The notes beneath the pieces were generated by a model. The model did no database searches, had not been told where the DNA came from, and saw only the letters and a list, made by a program, of their open reading frames with translations. Both the position numbers and the translations under genes were made by a program. 17,845 bases of DNA from CAYQMF01 sp964418595 (GTDB taxonomy: Bacteria > Planctomycetota > UBA1135 > UBA2386): positions 1-17,845 of the forward strand of contig CAYQMF010000133.1 in assembly GCA_964418595.1 (NCBI GenBank). Direction: 5' to 3'. Each line of letters starts with the position of its first letter. Position 1 is the first letter of the stretch. Positions 5,605 through 12,798 of this stretch are shown piece by piece.

Positions 5605-7725
5605 ATGCCGTCGGCCCTGACGATCTTCGAGACCGTGGTCGCGCTGCCCCTCGCCGAGCGCGCCGCGTTCCTCGCCGGGCTCGACATCGACGCCGCCGTC
5701 CGCGCCGAAGTCGACGCCATGCTGGCGAGCGAGGTCACGCGTCACCCCATCGATCTCGCCAGGCCGGCGCTGGGCGCGCAGTTCGACGTGCTGGCCGCGG
5801 CGCGCACCGCCGCCGAACGCCTGCCGGAGTGGATCGCGGGCTACCGCATCCTCGCGCGCCTGGGCGAAGGCGCCGGCGGCGTGGTGTTCCGCGCCGAACA
5901 GGAGGAGCCGCGGCGCGAGGTCGCGCTCAAGCTCCTGCACCTGACGTCGGCGACGTCTACTGCCGTCCGTCGCTTCGCCACCGAGGTGCGCGCGCTGTCG
6001 CGACTGCGGCATCCCGGGATCGCGCACATCTACGAGTCCGGAGTCGGCACCGTGTGGGGCGCGTCGTTGCCGTACCTCACCATGGAACTCGTCGACGGCG
6101 TGCCGCTCGCACGCTGGCGGGAGACGGCCCCGGGACGCGAGGCTTGCCTCGACGTCGTCCTGCAGCTGCTCGACGCGATCGGCTACGCGCACCAGCGAGG
6201 CGTGATCCACCGCGACCTCAAGCCGAGCAACATCTTCGTCGAGACGAGCGGGCGCACGCCGCGCGCCCGCATCCTCGACTTCGGTGTCGCCCGCATCACG
6301 GAGGGGAACGACGCGACGCAGACCGTGCCCGGCGTGGTGATCGGCACGCTGCCGTACCTGAGTCCGGAACAGGCCGCCGGCGAGGTCGACATCGACACGC
6401 GCGCGGACGTGTACGCGGTCGGGGTCATCTGCTACGAGCTTCTGTCCGGGCAGCGGCCCATCGCGTCGAGCGAGGATCCGCGCGAGACCCTGGCACGCAT
6501 CCGCGAGACCGAGCCCGCGCCGATCCGGCGCTGGTGTCCGGAGCTGGAGGCGGACCTGGAGGCGGTGCTGGGCAAGGCGCTCGCCCGTCGTCGCGCCGAT
6601 CGCTACGCCTCGGCTGCCGCATTCGCCGACGACTTGCGCCGGGTGGGCGCGCACGAGCCGGTGGCGGCGCGACCACCCACTGCGTGGTATCGGGCGCGCC
6701 TGTTCGTGCGCCGCCGCAGGCGACTGGTCGGCGCGCTCGCCGTGCTGGCGCTGGCATTCCTGGTCGGGGTCGGTGGAGTCGTCGTCTCGGCGGTCCGCTC
6801 CGAGCGCTCCCGGCGCCTCGCCGTGCGCGTGCTGACCGCCGTCGGCCGCGACGTTCTCGAACTGGAGCAGACGCTGGGCACGCTCACCTTGCGGCAGCGC
6901 CTGCTGGCCGGCATGCGTGCGGAGCTCGAGGACCTCGTCGTGCAGGATCCCGACGTCCCCGAGTACCTCGCCCTGCGCGCGGACGCGCTGGTGGGGCTCG
7001 GCAACATCGAGGTGCAGCGCGGCGAACGCGAGCAGGCCCGGCCGTTCCGTGCAGAGGCCCTCGCGCTGCGCGAACGCTGTGTGGCGCTGCGACCAGACGA
7101 CATCGAACACCGGGCGCGGCTCGCCACCGACCTCGTGCGTCTCGGCGATCTGGAGCGAACGGGCGAGGACTTCGGGGCGGCGGTCCCCCTCTACGAGCGG
7201 GCGCACGCGATCTACGTGGCGGTCGCCGAGGCGCGGCCCGAGGCGCGCGGCCTCGACGACCTCGCGTACAGCTTCCATCGACTTGCCCACGCGGCCATCG
7301 AGGCCGGAGCGGCGGAACGCGCGGCAGGCCTGCTCGACGAACTGGCCGGCATCGCGGCGAGGCTCGACGCGCTCGCTCCCGATCGCGCCGCCAACGTCGC
7401 CGTGCACCGCGAGCTGTGGACGATGCGCTCGCACCTCGCCCATCGTCGAGGGGACGGTGCCGCCGCCCGGCGTTGCCTCCAGGCCTCCGTCGACCACAGC
7501 CAGGCCTGGCTGGCGCAGCGTCCGGGCGACACCGAGGCCTGGGTCGGCTACCTGGGCACCGTGCGCAGCCTCGGCGCCGAACTCCTCGCCGCGGGCGAGT
7601 ACGACGCTGCCAGCGCGCTCGTGGCCGACTGCTGTGCGTCGTTCGACGCGGTGCGCGGCGTCGACGACATCCGCGTGCGGACGGGGATCGAGCGTGTGCG
7701 CGCGTGGTGGGCGACGAACCGGTGA
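5605..7725 (+). CDS. Transmembrane Ser/Thr protein kinase with helical-repeat C-terminal domain
   Basis: A 706-residue Hanks-type kinase. Residues 1-78 hold a short N-terminal helical segment often seen in this kinase group (ERAAFLAGLDIDAAVRAEVDAMLAS). The kinase domain covers about 80-350: glycine loop LGEGAGGVVF at 86-95, catalytic lysine K109, HRDLKPSN with D204, DFG at 225-227, SPEQ at 253-256, ADVYAVGVICYELL at 267-280. All key residues are present, so it should be active. An Arg-rich stretch (364-373) precedes one membrane helix at about 375-396. The roughly 310 residues after it are Ala/Arg/Glu-rich helices with TPR-like repeats (for example LVGLGNIEVQRGEREQARPF and LVRLGDLERTGEDFGAAVPLYERA) and would lie outside the membrane. 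ATG 5605 is 2 nt after the sigma stop, so the two are probably coupled. Target is unknown; the sigma factor is the obvious candidate. Confidence 0.93.
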   Translation: MPSALTIFETVVALPLAERAAFLAGLDIDAAVRAEVDAMLASEVTRHPIDLARPALGAQFDVLAAARTAAERLPEWIAGYRILARLGEGAGGVVFRAEQEEPRREVALKLLHLTSATSTAVRRFATEVRALSRLRHPGIAHIYESGVGTVWGASLPYLTMELVDGVPLARWRETAPGREACLDVVLQLLDAIGYAHQRGVIHRDLKPSNIFVETSGRTPRARILDFGVARITEGNDATQTVPGVVIGTLPYLSPEQAAGEVDIDTRADVYAVGVICYELLSGQRPIASSEDPRETLARIRETEPAPIRRWCPELEADLEAVLGKALARRRADRYASAAAFADDLRRVGAHEPVAARPPTAWYRARLFVRRRRRLVGALAVLALAFLVGVGGVVVSAVRSERSRRLAVRVLTAVGRDVLELEQTLGTLTLRQRLLAGMRAELEDLVVQDPDVPEYLALRADALVGLGNIEVQRGEREQARPFRAEALALRERCVALRPDDIEHRARLATDLVRLGDLERTGEDFGAAVPLYERAHAIYVAVAEARPEARGLDDLAYSFHRLAHAAIEAGAAERAAGLLDELAGIAARLDALAPDRAANVAVHRELWTMRSHLAHRRGDGAAARRCLQASVDHSQAWLAQRPGDTEAWVGYLGTVRSLGAELLAAGEYDAASALVADCCASFDAVRGVDDIRVRTGIERVRAWWATNR

Positions 7726-7743
7726 CCGGCCCCGGGCCGGTCA
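7723..7743. terminator. Palindrome shared by two converging genes
   Basis: TGACCGGCCC and GGGCCGGTCA are perfect reverse complements around a single C. The left TGA is the kinase stop and the right TCA is the stop of the minus-strand decarboxylase. It would form a hairpin in both transcripts, although no U-tract follows in either direction. Confidence 0.6.
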
Positions 7744-8755
7744 GGTCCAGAGGCGCGGGCCTTCGCCCTCGCGTCCTGCAGGGCAGGCCCAGGGCTCGTG
7801 GTCGCCGGTCGGACGGCTGCGCCAGCCGACGCGCTCGACCGACCTCACGCTCGTGACGATCGCCGCACCATCGGCGACGAACAGCCGCCCCGGCTCGGCG
7901 ACGAGGCGCACGTCGGGACAAGCCGCGCGCGCTCCGGCGACCACGACACCCAGCTCGCGCAGCAGCGCGTCGGGGGTCGTGCCGGCGCGGGCCGCCGCGG
8001 AGGCGTTGCAGTAGCCGCCGCCGAGGTCGAAGGTCGACAAGGCCACGCCGTGCGCCGCGACCTCGTCGCGCAGCCAGCGGAACAGCGCGAGCATCACGCG
8101 GGAATGGTCGATGGTGTGGCAGTTGGTCGTGTCCGGCGAGGCCGAGGCCGGCGAAGGTCGCCCCGCCGGCGTGGTCTTCCGCGCGTGCCGCCGCGAACAC
8201 GGCGAGCAGCGCGCGCGCATCGAGCTGCCAGGTCGCGCGGCCGGCGTCGACCTGCGGCGCGAGCACGCGGCAGCCGAACTTGTTGAGGTTGGAGAATGGC
8301 AGCGCGATGCGGACCAGCAGCGTCGGCCGGTACGACGGGCCGGGCACGCCGGCCGCCCGCAGCTTGGCGACCTCGCCGGCGTCCTGCACGACCAGCACCG
8401 CTGGCCGATGCCGCACGATGGCTCCGAGGTCGTCGCGGTCGCGGATGGGGTGGGTGCACAGCACGCGTTCGCCCGGCACGCCGAGGTCGGCGAGCAGATC
8501 GAGTTCACCGCCGGTCGCCGCGTCGAAGCCGGCGCCCAGGTCGCGCAGGTCTTCCAGCACCACGCGCAGGTTGTTCGCCTTCACCGCGAAGTGTACGTCG
8601 ACCTCCGGCAGGTGCTGGCGCCAGAGTGCGAGGCGCTCGGCGAGCGCGGCGCGGTCGAAGACGAGGAGCGGCGTGCGGGCGCCGGGAACGCTGGCCAGCG
8701 CGTGCCGTGCCGCCGCGCGCAGGCGCTCGGTGCCGGAGTGCACGGGTGCGGTCAT
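7741..8755 (-). pseudogene. PLP-dependent ornithine/diaminopimelate-type decarboxylase, frameshifted and C-terminally short
   Basis: The N-terminal part reads from ATG 8753-8755 (AAGG ribosome site about 5 nt ahead) for about 205 residues and shows the alanine-racemase-fold decarboxylase motifs: PLP lysine K59 in FAVKANN, GFDAATGGELD at 77-86, NLNKFGC at 156-162, then FAGL at 201-204. The C-terminal part reads in another frame, with TTNCHTIDHSRV, FDLGGGYCN and LVAEPGRLFVADGAAIVTSV. The frames meet at about 8131-8150, where the HVGS motif of the family should lie. The gene length (1,015 nt) is not a multiple of three, and fitting GFHVGS-like residues needs about 8 or 11 more bases. After EPGR only about 40 residues remain, so the usual C-terminal barrel with the catalytic Cys region is missing. 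It is either a broken gene or contains an assembly error. The substrate class (ornithine, lysine, diaminopimelate or related) is undetermined. Confidence 0.8.
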
Positions 8756-8767
8756 CGCGCCTTCGTC

Positions 8768-8788
8768 GCCGCGGCCAGGATCGAGCCG
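8768..8788 (+). repeat. Short relic matching the tail of the 90-bp repeat
   Basis: A 21-bp stretch ending AGGATCGAGCCG matches the tails at 3244-3264 and 3367-3387 with one mismatch. An imperfect palindrome centred on AAGCTT follows at 8803-8820. It lies between the decarboxylase start and the end of the next minus-strand gene. Confidence 0.4.
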
Positions 8789-8836
8789 GTGACGCCCACG
8801 TCCGCAGAAGCTTCGTCGGCTCTCGCCAGACGCGCG

Positions 8837-10081
8837 TCAGCGCGCGCCGGACACGACGAGGCGCGGTGCGCCGGCGTGCGAACTGCCGGCGCGGAACTGA
8901 CCGGCGACCAGATCGGTGGTGAGCACGCCGCCACCCGGATCGGGCGTGACCTCCGGGACGCGGCCTTGCCGGTACTGCGCGGCGAGGCGGAGCAGGCGCA
9001 GGCGCACGACGGCGTGGATGCGGCGACGGGGATCACCTTCGCCGGCGATCGCGACCCGACGGGTGAGCGGGTTGCTCGAGCGGTCGAGACGACCGCGGAG
9101 TTCGAGCAAGGAGGCGACGAGATCGGAGTCCGCCTGGGCGATGGCGTCGGCGCAGTCGCGCGTGTGTTCCTGGATGTGCTCGAGGAAGCAGGCTGCCATC
9201 GCCCGCTCCGAGAACCCGTAGCGCCAGGCTCCGAAGGCGAGCACGGCGAGGTCGTGCTGGAGCGCGCGGTCGTGTTCGAGGCGCAGGACGAGATCGGCGG
9301 CGTCGCCGACGATGGCGTTGCTCGCCAGGGGCAGGCCGGCGTCGAGACGCAGCAAGCCCACATCCAGCGCGGCGAGCGCGGTCGCCGGCAGGCGGGCGAG
9401 GCGGAGCCCGTCGTTCGCGGCGAACTCGTCGAACACGCCGGCGATGACATCGATCCCCAGGCTCTCCTCGCGCGACGCGGGCGTCGCCATGAGGTCGCGC
9501 GCGAACTGCAGCAGATCGAGCAGCAGCAGCGTGCTCGCCTCGGGATCGTTGCGCTCCGCGAGCTGGTCGGCGCGCAGGTGGACGAGAGCGGCTAGGCCGG
9601 GGACGGCGGCCGACAGGTCGGACGCGTCGGTGCGTGGCAGTGCCGTGCGCGCGGCGTCGCGGTGCGCGCCGTCGCGCAGGTGGGTGAAGGCCGGCTCCAT
9701 GCGTTCGAGGAGCGCGTCGCGCTCCCGGCGGTCCAGCACCGACGACGCGCTGCGCAGACGCACGAGGGTGCGCGCGGCGGCGGCGGCGCCGTCGTTGGTC
9801 GAGTGCAGAACGAGGCGCAGCGCCGAGGCGTACTCCGGCCACGCGTTGCCAGCGTCGGTGTCGCCCCACAGCGCGTGCCGGCGCGCCTGGGTGTCCGGCA
9901 GGCGCTGGGCCAGGGCGTTGGCCTGCGCGCGGGCGCGGCGCCAGCGGGCCTCCGTGTTGGCGGAGACGAGCAGGCAGGCAAGCGTGACGCCGAGCGCCAC
10001 GAGCCCCGCGCCGATTCCGATCCGGCGCCAGACCCGTCGCGACGCGATGGTCGCGGGATCCAGGTCTTCGGTCTCAGTCAT
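8837..10081 (-). CDS. Single-pass membrane protein of unknown function
   Basis: A 414-residue protein that I do not recognise. A charged N-terminus (residues 1-21, Asp/Glu then Arg) is followed by one membrane helix at about 22-41 (IGIGAGLVALGVTLACLLV), so it should be anchored with the long C-terminal part outside. The rest is helical and rich in Ala, Leu and Arg, with repeated ALxxL patterns reminiscent of helical repeat proteins; the segment WGDTDAGNAWPEYASALRLV resembles those in planctomycete membrane proteins with an N-terminal anchor, but this is only an impression. No catalytic motif is seen. The start is ATG 10079-10081. The decarboxylase gene follows on the same strand after an 81-bp gap, so they may share a transcript. 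The 138-bp gap to proS on the other side must hold both divergent promoters. Confidence 0.75.
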   Translation of the reverse strand: MTETEDLDPATIASRRVWRRIGIGAGLVALGVTLACLLVSANTEARWRRARAQANALAQRLPDTQARRHALWGDTDAGNAWPEYASALRLVLHSTNDGAAAAARTLVRLRSASSVLDRRERDALLERMEPAFTHLRDGAHRDAARTALPRTDASDLSAAVPGLAALVHLRADQLAERNDPEASTLLLLDLLQFARDLMATPASREESLGIDVIAGVFDEFAANDGLRLARLPATALAALDVGLLRLDAGLPLASNAIVGDAADLVLRLEHDRALQHDLAVLAFGAWRYGFSERAMAACFLEHIQEHTRDCADAIAQADSDLVASLLELRGRLDRSSNPLTRRVAIAGEGDPRRRIHAVVRLRLLRLAAQYRQGRVPEVTPDPGGGVLTTDLVAGQFRAGSSHAGAPRLVVSGAR

Positions 10082-10219
10082 CTGATCTCTGCAGCCGTCT
10101 TCGGCTCGGGGGTGGCGTGAACTCTACCGAAGCGGAGACGGCGCGGGCGGGCAGCGGGGTTCCGTGCCCTGGCGAAAGGCGGAGGAATCGCCCGCGTTGC
10201 TCCCTATCGTGCGCCGCCT
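10082..10219. promoter_or_regulatory. Divergent intergenic region between the membrane protein and proS
   Basis: The two genes run away from each other, so promoters for both must be here. The only recognisable piece is TATCGT at 10205-10210, nine bases before the proS ATG and placed like a -10 box; I see no convincing -35 for it and no clear box for the minus strand. Confidence 0.3.
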
Positions 10220-11947
10220 ATGCGCCTGAGTCAGTTCTTCATCGTCACGCTGCGCGAGGACCCCGCCGACGCCGAGGTCCCTTCGCATCGGCTGTTGGCG
10301 CGCGGCGGGTTCATCCACAAGGTCGCCGCGGGCCTCTACGCGTACTCCCCGCTCATGTGGCGGACCCTGCAGAAGGTCAGCCAGATCGTGCGCGAGGAGA
10401 TCACGCGGGGCGGCGGGCTCGAGATCATGATGCCGGTGGCGCAGCCCAAGGAGCTGTGGGTCTCGTCGGGCCGGTGGGATCGCTACATCAGGGACGGGAT
10501 CATGTTCCACCTGAGCGACCGCAAGGACGCGGAGCTGTGTCTCGGTCCGACGCACGAGGAGGTGGTGACCCACTACGCGGCGAACGCGATCACGAGCTAC
10601 AAGCAGCTTCCGGTCAACCTCTTCCAGATCGGCGACAAGTTCCGCGACGAGATCCGGCCGCGCTTCGGCCTCATGCGCGGGCGCGAGTTCATCATGATGG
10701 ACGCGTACTCGTTCGACGCCGACCAGAAGGGGCTCGACGTCGCCTACGAGAAGATGGCGGACGCGTACCGCCGTGCCTTCCAGCGCTGTGGACTCACCTT
10801 CACGGTGGTCGATGCCGACGCCGGCGCGATCGGCGGCAGCGGCAGCCAGGAGTTCCACGTCGTCGCCGACACGGGCGAGGACGCTCTGCTCCACTGCACG
10901 GGCTGCGGCTACTCGGCGAACGTCGAGAAGGCCGAGTCGCGCCTCGTGCCGGCGCCGGCGACCGGGGCGGTGGCGGCGCTCGAGAAGCACGCGACCCCGG
11001 ACGTGCGCACGGTGGAGCAGCTCGTCGCGTTTTTCCCAGGCTGGGTCGCCGCCCGCATGGCCAAGACCGTGCTCTACAAGGCGACGTGGTCCGACCGCGA
11101 CGATATCGTGGCGGTGATGGCGCGCGGCGACCACGCGATCAACGAGGTCAAGCTCGGCAACTCGCTGGGCGCGTTGACGGTGAAGCTCGCGACCGACGAG
11201 GAGATCCAGCGCGCGACCGGCGCGGAGGTCGGGTTCGCGGGCCCGGTGGGGTTGAAGGACAAGGTGCGGCTGCTCGCCGACGTGGCGCTGCAGGGGCAGG
11301 CCAACCTGCTCACCGGCTGCAACGAGAGCGGGTTCCACTGCCTGAACGTCAACGTCGGCCGCGATTGTCGCGCGCCGTCGTACCACGACGTGCGGTTGGC
11401 GCGGGCCGGCGAGGGTTGTCCGCGCTGCCAGGGCAAGCTCACCGGCGCGCGCGGGATCGAGGTCGGCCACATCTTCAAGCTCGGCACCAAGTACTCGACC
11501 GCGATGCAGGCGACCTTCACCGACAGCGACGGCAAGGACAAGCCGTTCGTGATGGGGTGCTACGGCATCGGCGTGAGCCGCACGGCGGCGTCGGCGGTGG
11601 AGCAGAACCACGACGAGCGCGGGATCGTGTGGCCGATCCCGATCGCACCGTTCCAGGTGGTGATCGCGGTGATGGACGCCCGCAAGGCGGAACAGATGCA
11701 GCTCGCCGAGTCGACGTGTGCCGACCTGCGCGCGGCCGGCGTGGATGCGGCGATCGACGACCGCGACCTGCGCCCGGGTCCGAAGTTCAAGGATCTCGAG
11801 CTGCTGGGGTTTCCGATCCAGATCGTGGTGGGCCGGCGTGCGGCGGAGGGGATCGTCGAGTTCGGTTTGCGCAGGGAGACCGGGCGGACGGAGATCGCGG
11901 TGGCGGAGGCGGTGGCACGGGCGAAGGAGATGTGCGCAGCGCGATAG
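10220..11947 (+). CDS. proS: Prolyl-tRNA synthetase, bacterial type with editing domain
   Basis: A 575-residue class II enzyme that charges tRNA-Pro with proline using ATP, in the cytoplasm. Length matches the bacterial (E. coli-like) form. The N-terminal part holds motif 1, then LGPTHEE at 109-114 and motif 2 at about 138-165 (GDKFRDEIRPRFGLMRGREFIMMDAYSF region). The YbaK-like insertion that hydrolyses mischarged Ala-tRNA-Pro occupies about 225-400, with VLYKATW, VMARGDHAINEVKL and the conserved GPVGL. Motif 3 is around 446-475 (GCYGIGVSRTAASAVEQ), and the anticodon-binding domain runs from about 478 to the end. Cysteine pairs at 226/229 and 400/403 flank the insertion and might bind zinc; I would not press this. 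ATG 10220 gives the standard MRLSQFF start. No Shine-Dalgarno is visible. It appears monocistronic. Confidence 0.97.
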   Translation: MRLSQFFIVTLREDPADAEVPSHRLLARGGFIHKVAAGLYAYSPLMWRTLQKVSQIVREEITRGGGLEIMMPVAQPKELWVSSGRWDRYIRDGIMFHLSDRKDAELCLGPTHEEVVTHYAANAITSYKQLPVNLFQIGDKFRDEIRPRFGLMRGREFIMMDAYSFDADQKGLDVAYEKMADAYRRAFQRCGLTFTVVDADAGAIGGSGSQEFHVVADTGEDALLHCTGCGYSANVEKAESRLVPAPATGAVAALEKHATPDVRTVEQLVAFFPGWVAARMAKTVLYKATWSDRDDIVAVMARGDHAINEVKLGNSLGALTVKLATDEEIQRATGAEVGFAGPVGLKDKVRLLADVALQGQANLLTGCNESGFHCLNVNVGRDCRAPSYHDVRLARAGEGCPRCQGKLTGARGIEVGHIFKLGTKYSTAMQATFTDSDGKDKPFVMGCYGIGVSRTAASAVEQNHDERGIVWPIPIAPFQVVIAVMDARKAEQMQLAESTCADLRAAGVDAAIDDRDLRPGPKFKDLELLGFPIQIVVGRRAAEGIVEFGLRRETGRTEIAVAEAVARAKEMCAAR

Positions 11948-11991
11948 GGCGGATGGGGCGGGATCGAGCGAGGGGTTCGGGCACGGGCACC

Positions 11992-12018
11992 GCTCGGCGG
12001 CGCTTCGCGCCGCCGAGC
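11992..12018. repeat. Perfect 12-bp hairpin, GC-rich
   Basis: GCTCGGCGGCGC pairs with GCGCCGCCGAGC across the loop TTC. It lies 44 nt after the proS stop and may help end that transcript, though no U-run follows. Confidence 0.65.
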
Positions 12019-12122
12019 TGGGCGCGGGCGCGTTCACGGACGGGCACGGGGAGAAACACGATCGCACGCCGCCCTCGCTCCGTCCCCGGGTGACCGGCAC
12101 CGACCTGAACGTGCCCGTGCCA

Positions 12123-12145
12123 GCCAAGCGGCTCGGCCGCTTGGC
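12123..12145. repeat. Perfect 10-bp hairpin flanked by GTGCCCGTGCC motifs
   Basis: GCCAAGCGGC pairs with GCCGCTTGGC across TCG. GTGCCCGTGCC motifs flank it on both sides in the same orientation, as in REP-like elements. Confidence 0.65.
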
Positions 12146-12252
12146 GTGCCCGTGCCCGACTCGGCGCTCGGTGAAAACACGCTCCGGGCAGATGGCTGAC
12201 ACTTCTGCCCCTCGTGTCCCCTCGCCCGTCCAGGAGACAATCACCCTTGCCC

Positions 12253-12798
12253 ATGGACTCCCGCGACCTCTTCGAGATCCTCGTGCGCGAGAGCGCCGAC
12301 TCGGTGCGCACTTTCCTGCTGGCATGGGTCCGTGATCCCGGCACCGTCGAAGACCTCTTCCAAGAGACGTTCCTGGTCGCGTGGCGCAATCTCGCCCGCT
12401 ACGACCGGCAGCTTCCGTTCGGGCCGTGGGTGCGGGGGATCGCCGGCAAGCTGGTGCTCAACCACCGGCGCCGGCTCGGTCGCGCCAAGGTGAGCTTCTG
12501 CGACGCGGAGGACCTCCAGCTCCTCGACCGCAGCTTCGAAGAGTTCCGCACGCTGCCGGGCGACACCTTCGACGAGAAGCTCGACGCGCTGCGTGCGTGC
12601 CTCACCAAGCTCAACGATTCCCAGCGCGAGGCGATCCGCATGCACTACGAGCACGGCCTGCACTGCAAGGAGATCGCGGTGCGGTTGGGCATCCAGTTCG
12701 AGGCCGTGAAGAAGCACCTGCAGCGCGGGCGGGCGGCGCTGCTCGCGTGCATGCAGGGCAGCCTGCCGGCGCTGCCGGTGACCGGAGGTGCGCGATGA
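12253..12798 (+). CDS. ECF sigma factor with overlapping membrane partner
   Basis: A 181-residue sigma-70 family ECF factor. Region 2 is at about residues 8-75 (FLLAWVRDPGTVEDLFQETFLVAW, then PFGPWVRGIAGKLVLNHRRR), including the DLFQETFLVAW motif that contacts core polymerase and the -10 element. Region 4 is at about 112-165 (LNDSQREAIRMHYEHGLHCKEIAVRLGIQFEAVKKHLQRGR), a helix-turn-helix that reads the -35. The sequence differs clearly from the sigma at 5042, so it belongs to another ECF subgroup. ATG 12253 is used here; a TTG at 12247 is in frame and lies 10 nt from AGGAG, and could be the true start. Its TGA overlaps the ATG of the next gene (ATGA), the usual arrangement for a sigma and its anti-sigma. 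It may regulate its own operon through the hairpin-rich leader. Confidence 0.92.
   Translation: MDSRDLFEILVRESADSVRTFLLAWVRDPGTVEDLFQETFLVAWRNLARYDRQLPFGPWVRGIAGKLVLNHRRRLGRAKVSFCDAEDLQLLDRSFEEFRTLPGDTFDEKLDALRACLTKLNDSQREAIRMHYEHGLHCKEIAVRLGIQFEAVKKHLQRGRAALLACMQGSLPALPVTGGAR

Larger units (their letters stand above)
11948..12252. other. 305-bp intergenic region with hairpins and repeated GGGCACGGGCA motifs
   Basis: No gene is convincing here. GGGCACGGGCACC (11979-11991) and CGGGCACGGGG (12041-12051) lie on the left; the reverse complements GTGCCCGTGCC (12111-12121) and GTGCCCGTGCCCG (12146-12158) lie on the right. Two strong hairpins sit among them. AGGAG at 12232-12236 is a ribosome-site match 16 nt before the sigma ATG. 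Confidence 0.65.

Noticed and set aside
5131..7497. Minus-strand open frame of 788 codons opposite the kinase
   Set aside because: The kinase on the plus strand has every catalytic motif; the antisense frame is an artefact of high GC and few stop codons.
10117..12093. Plus-strand open frame of 658 codons across proS
   Set aside because: It is another frame of proS, with Arg/Gly-rich translation and no motif; proS itself is certain.
11948..12252. Search for a tRNA or small RNA gene in the largest gap
   Set aside because: I see no cloverleaf or tRNA end signals; the hairpins are better explained as repeats.
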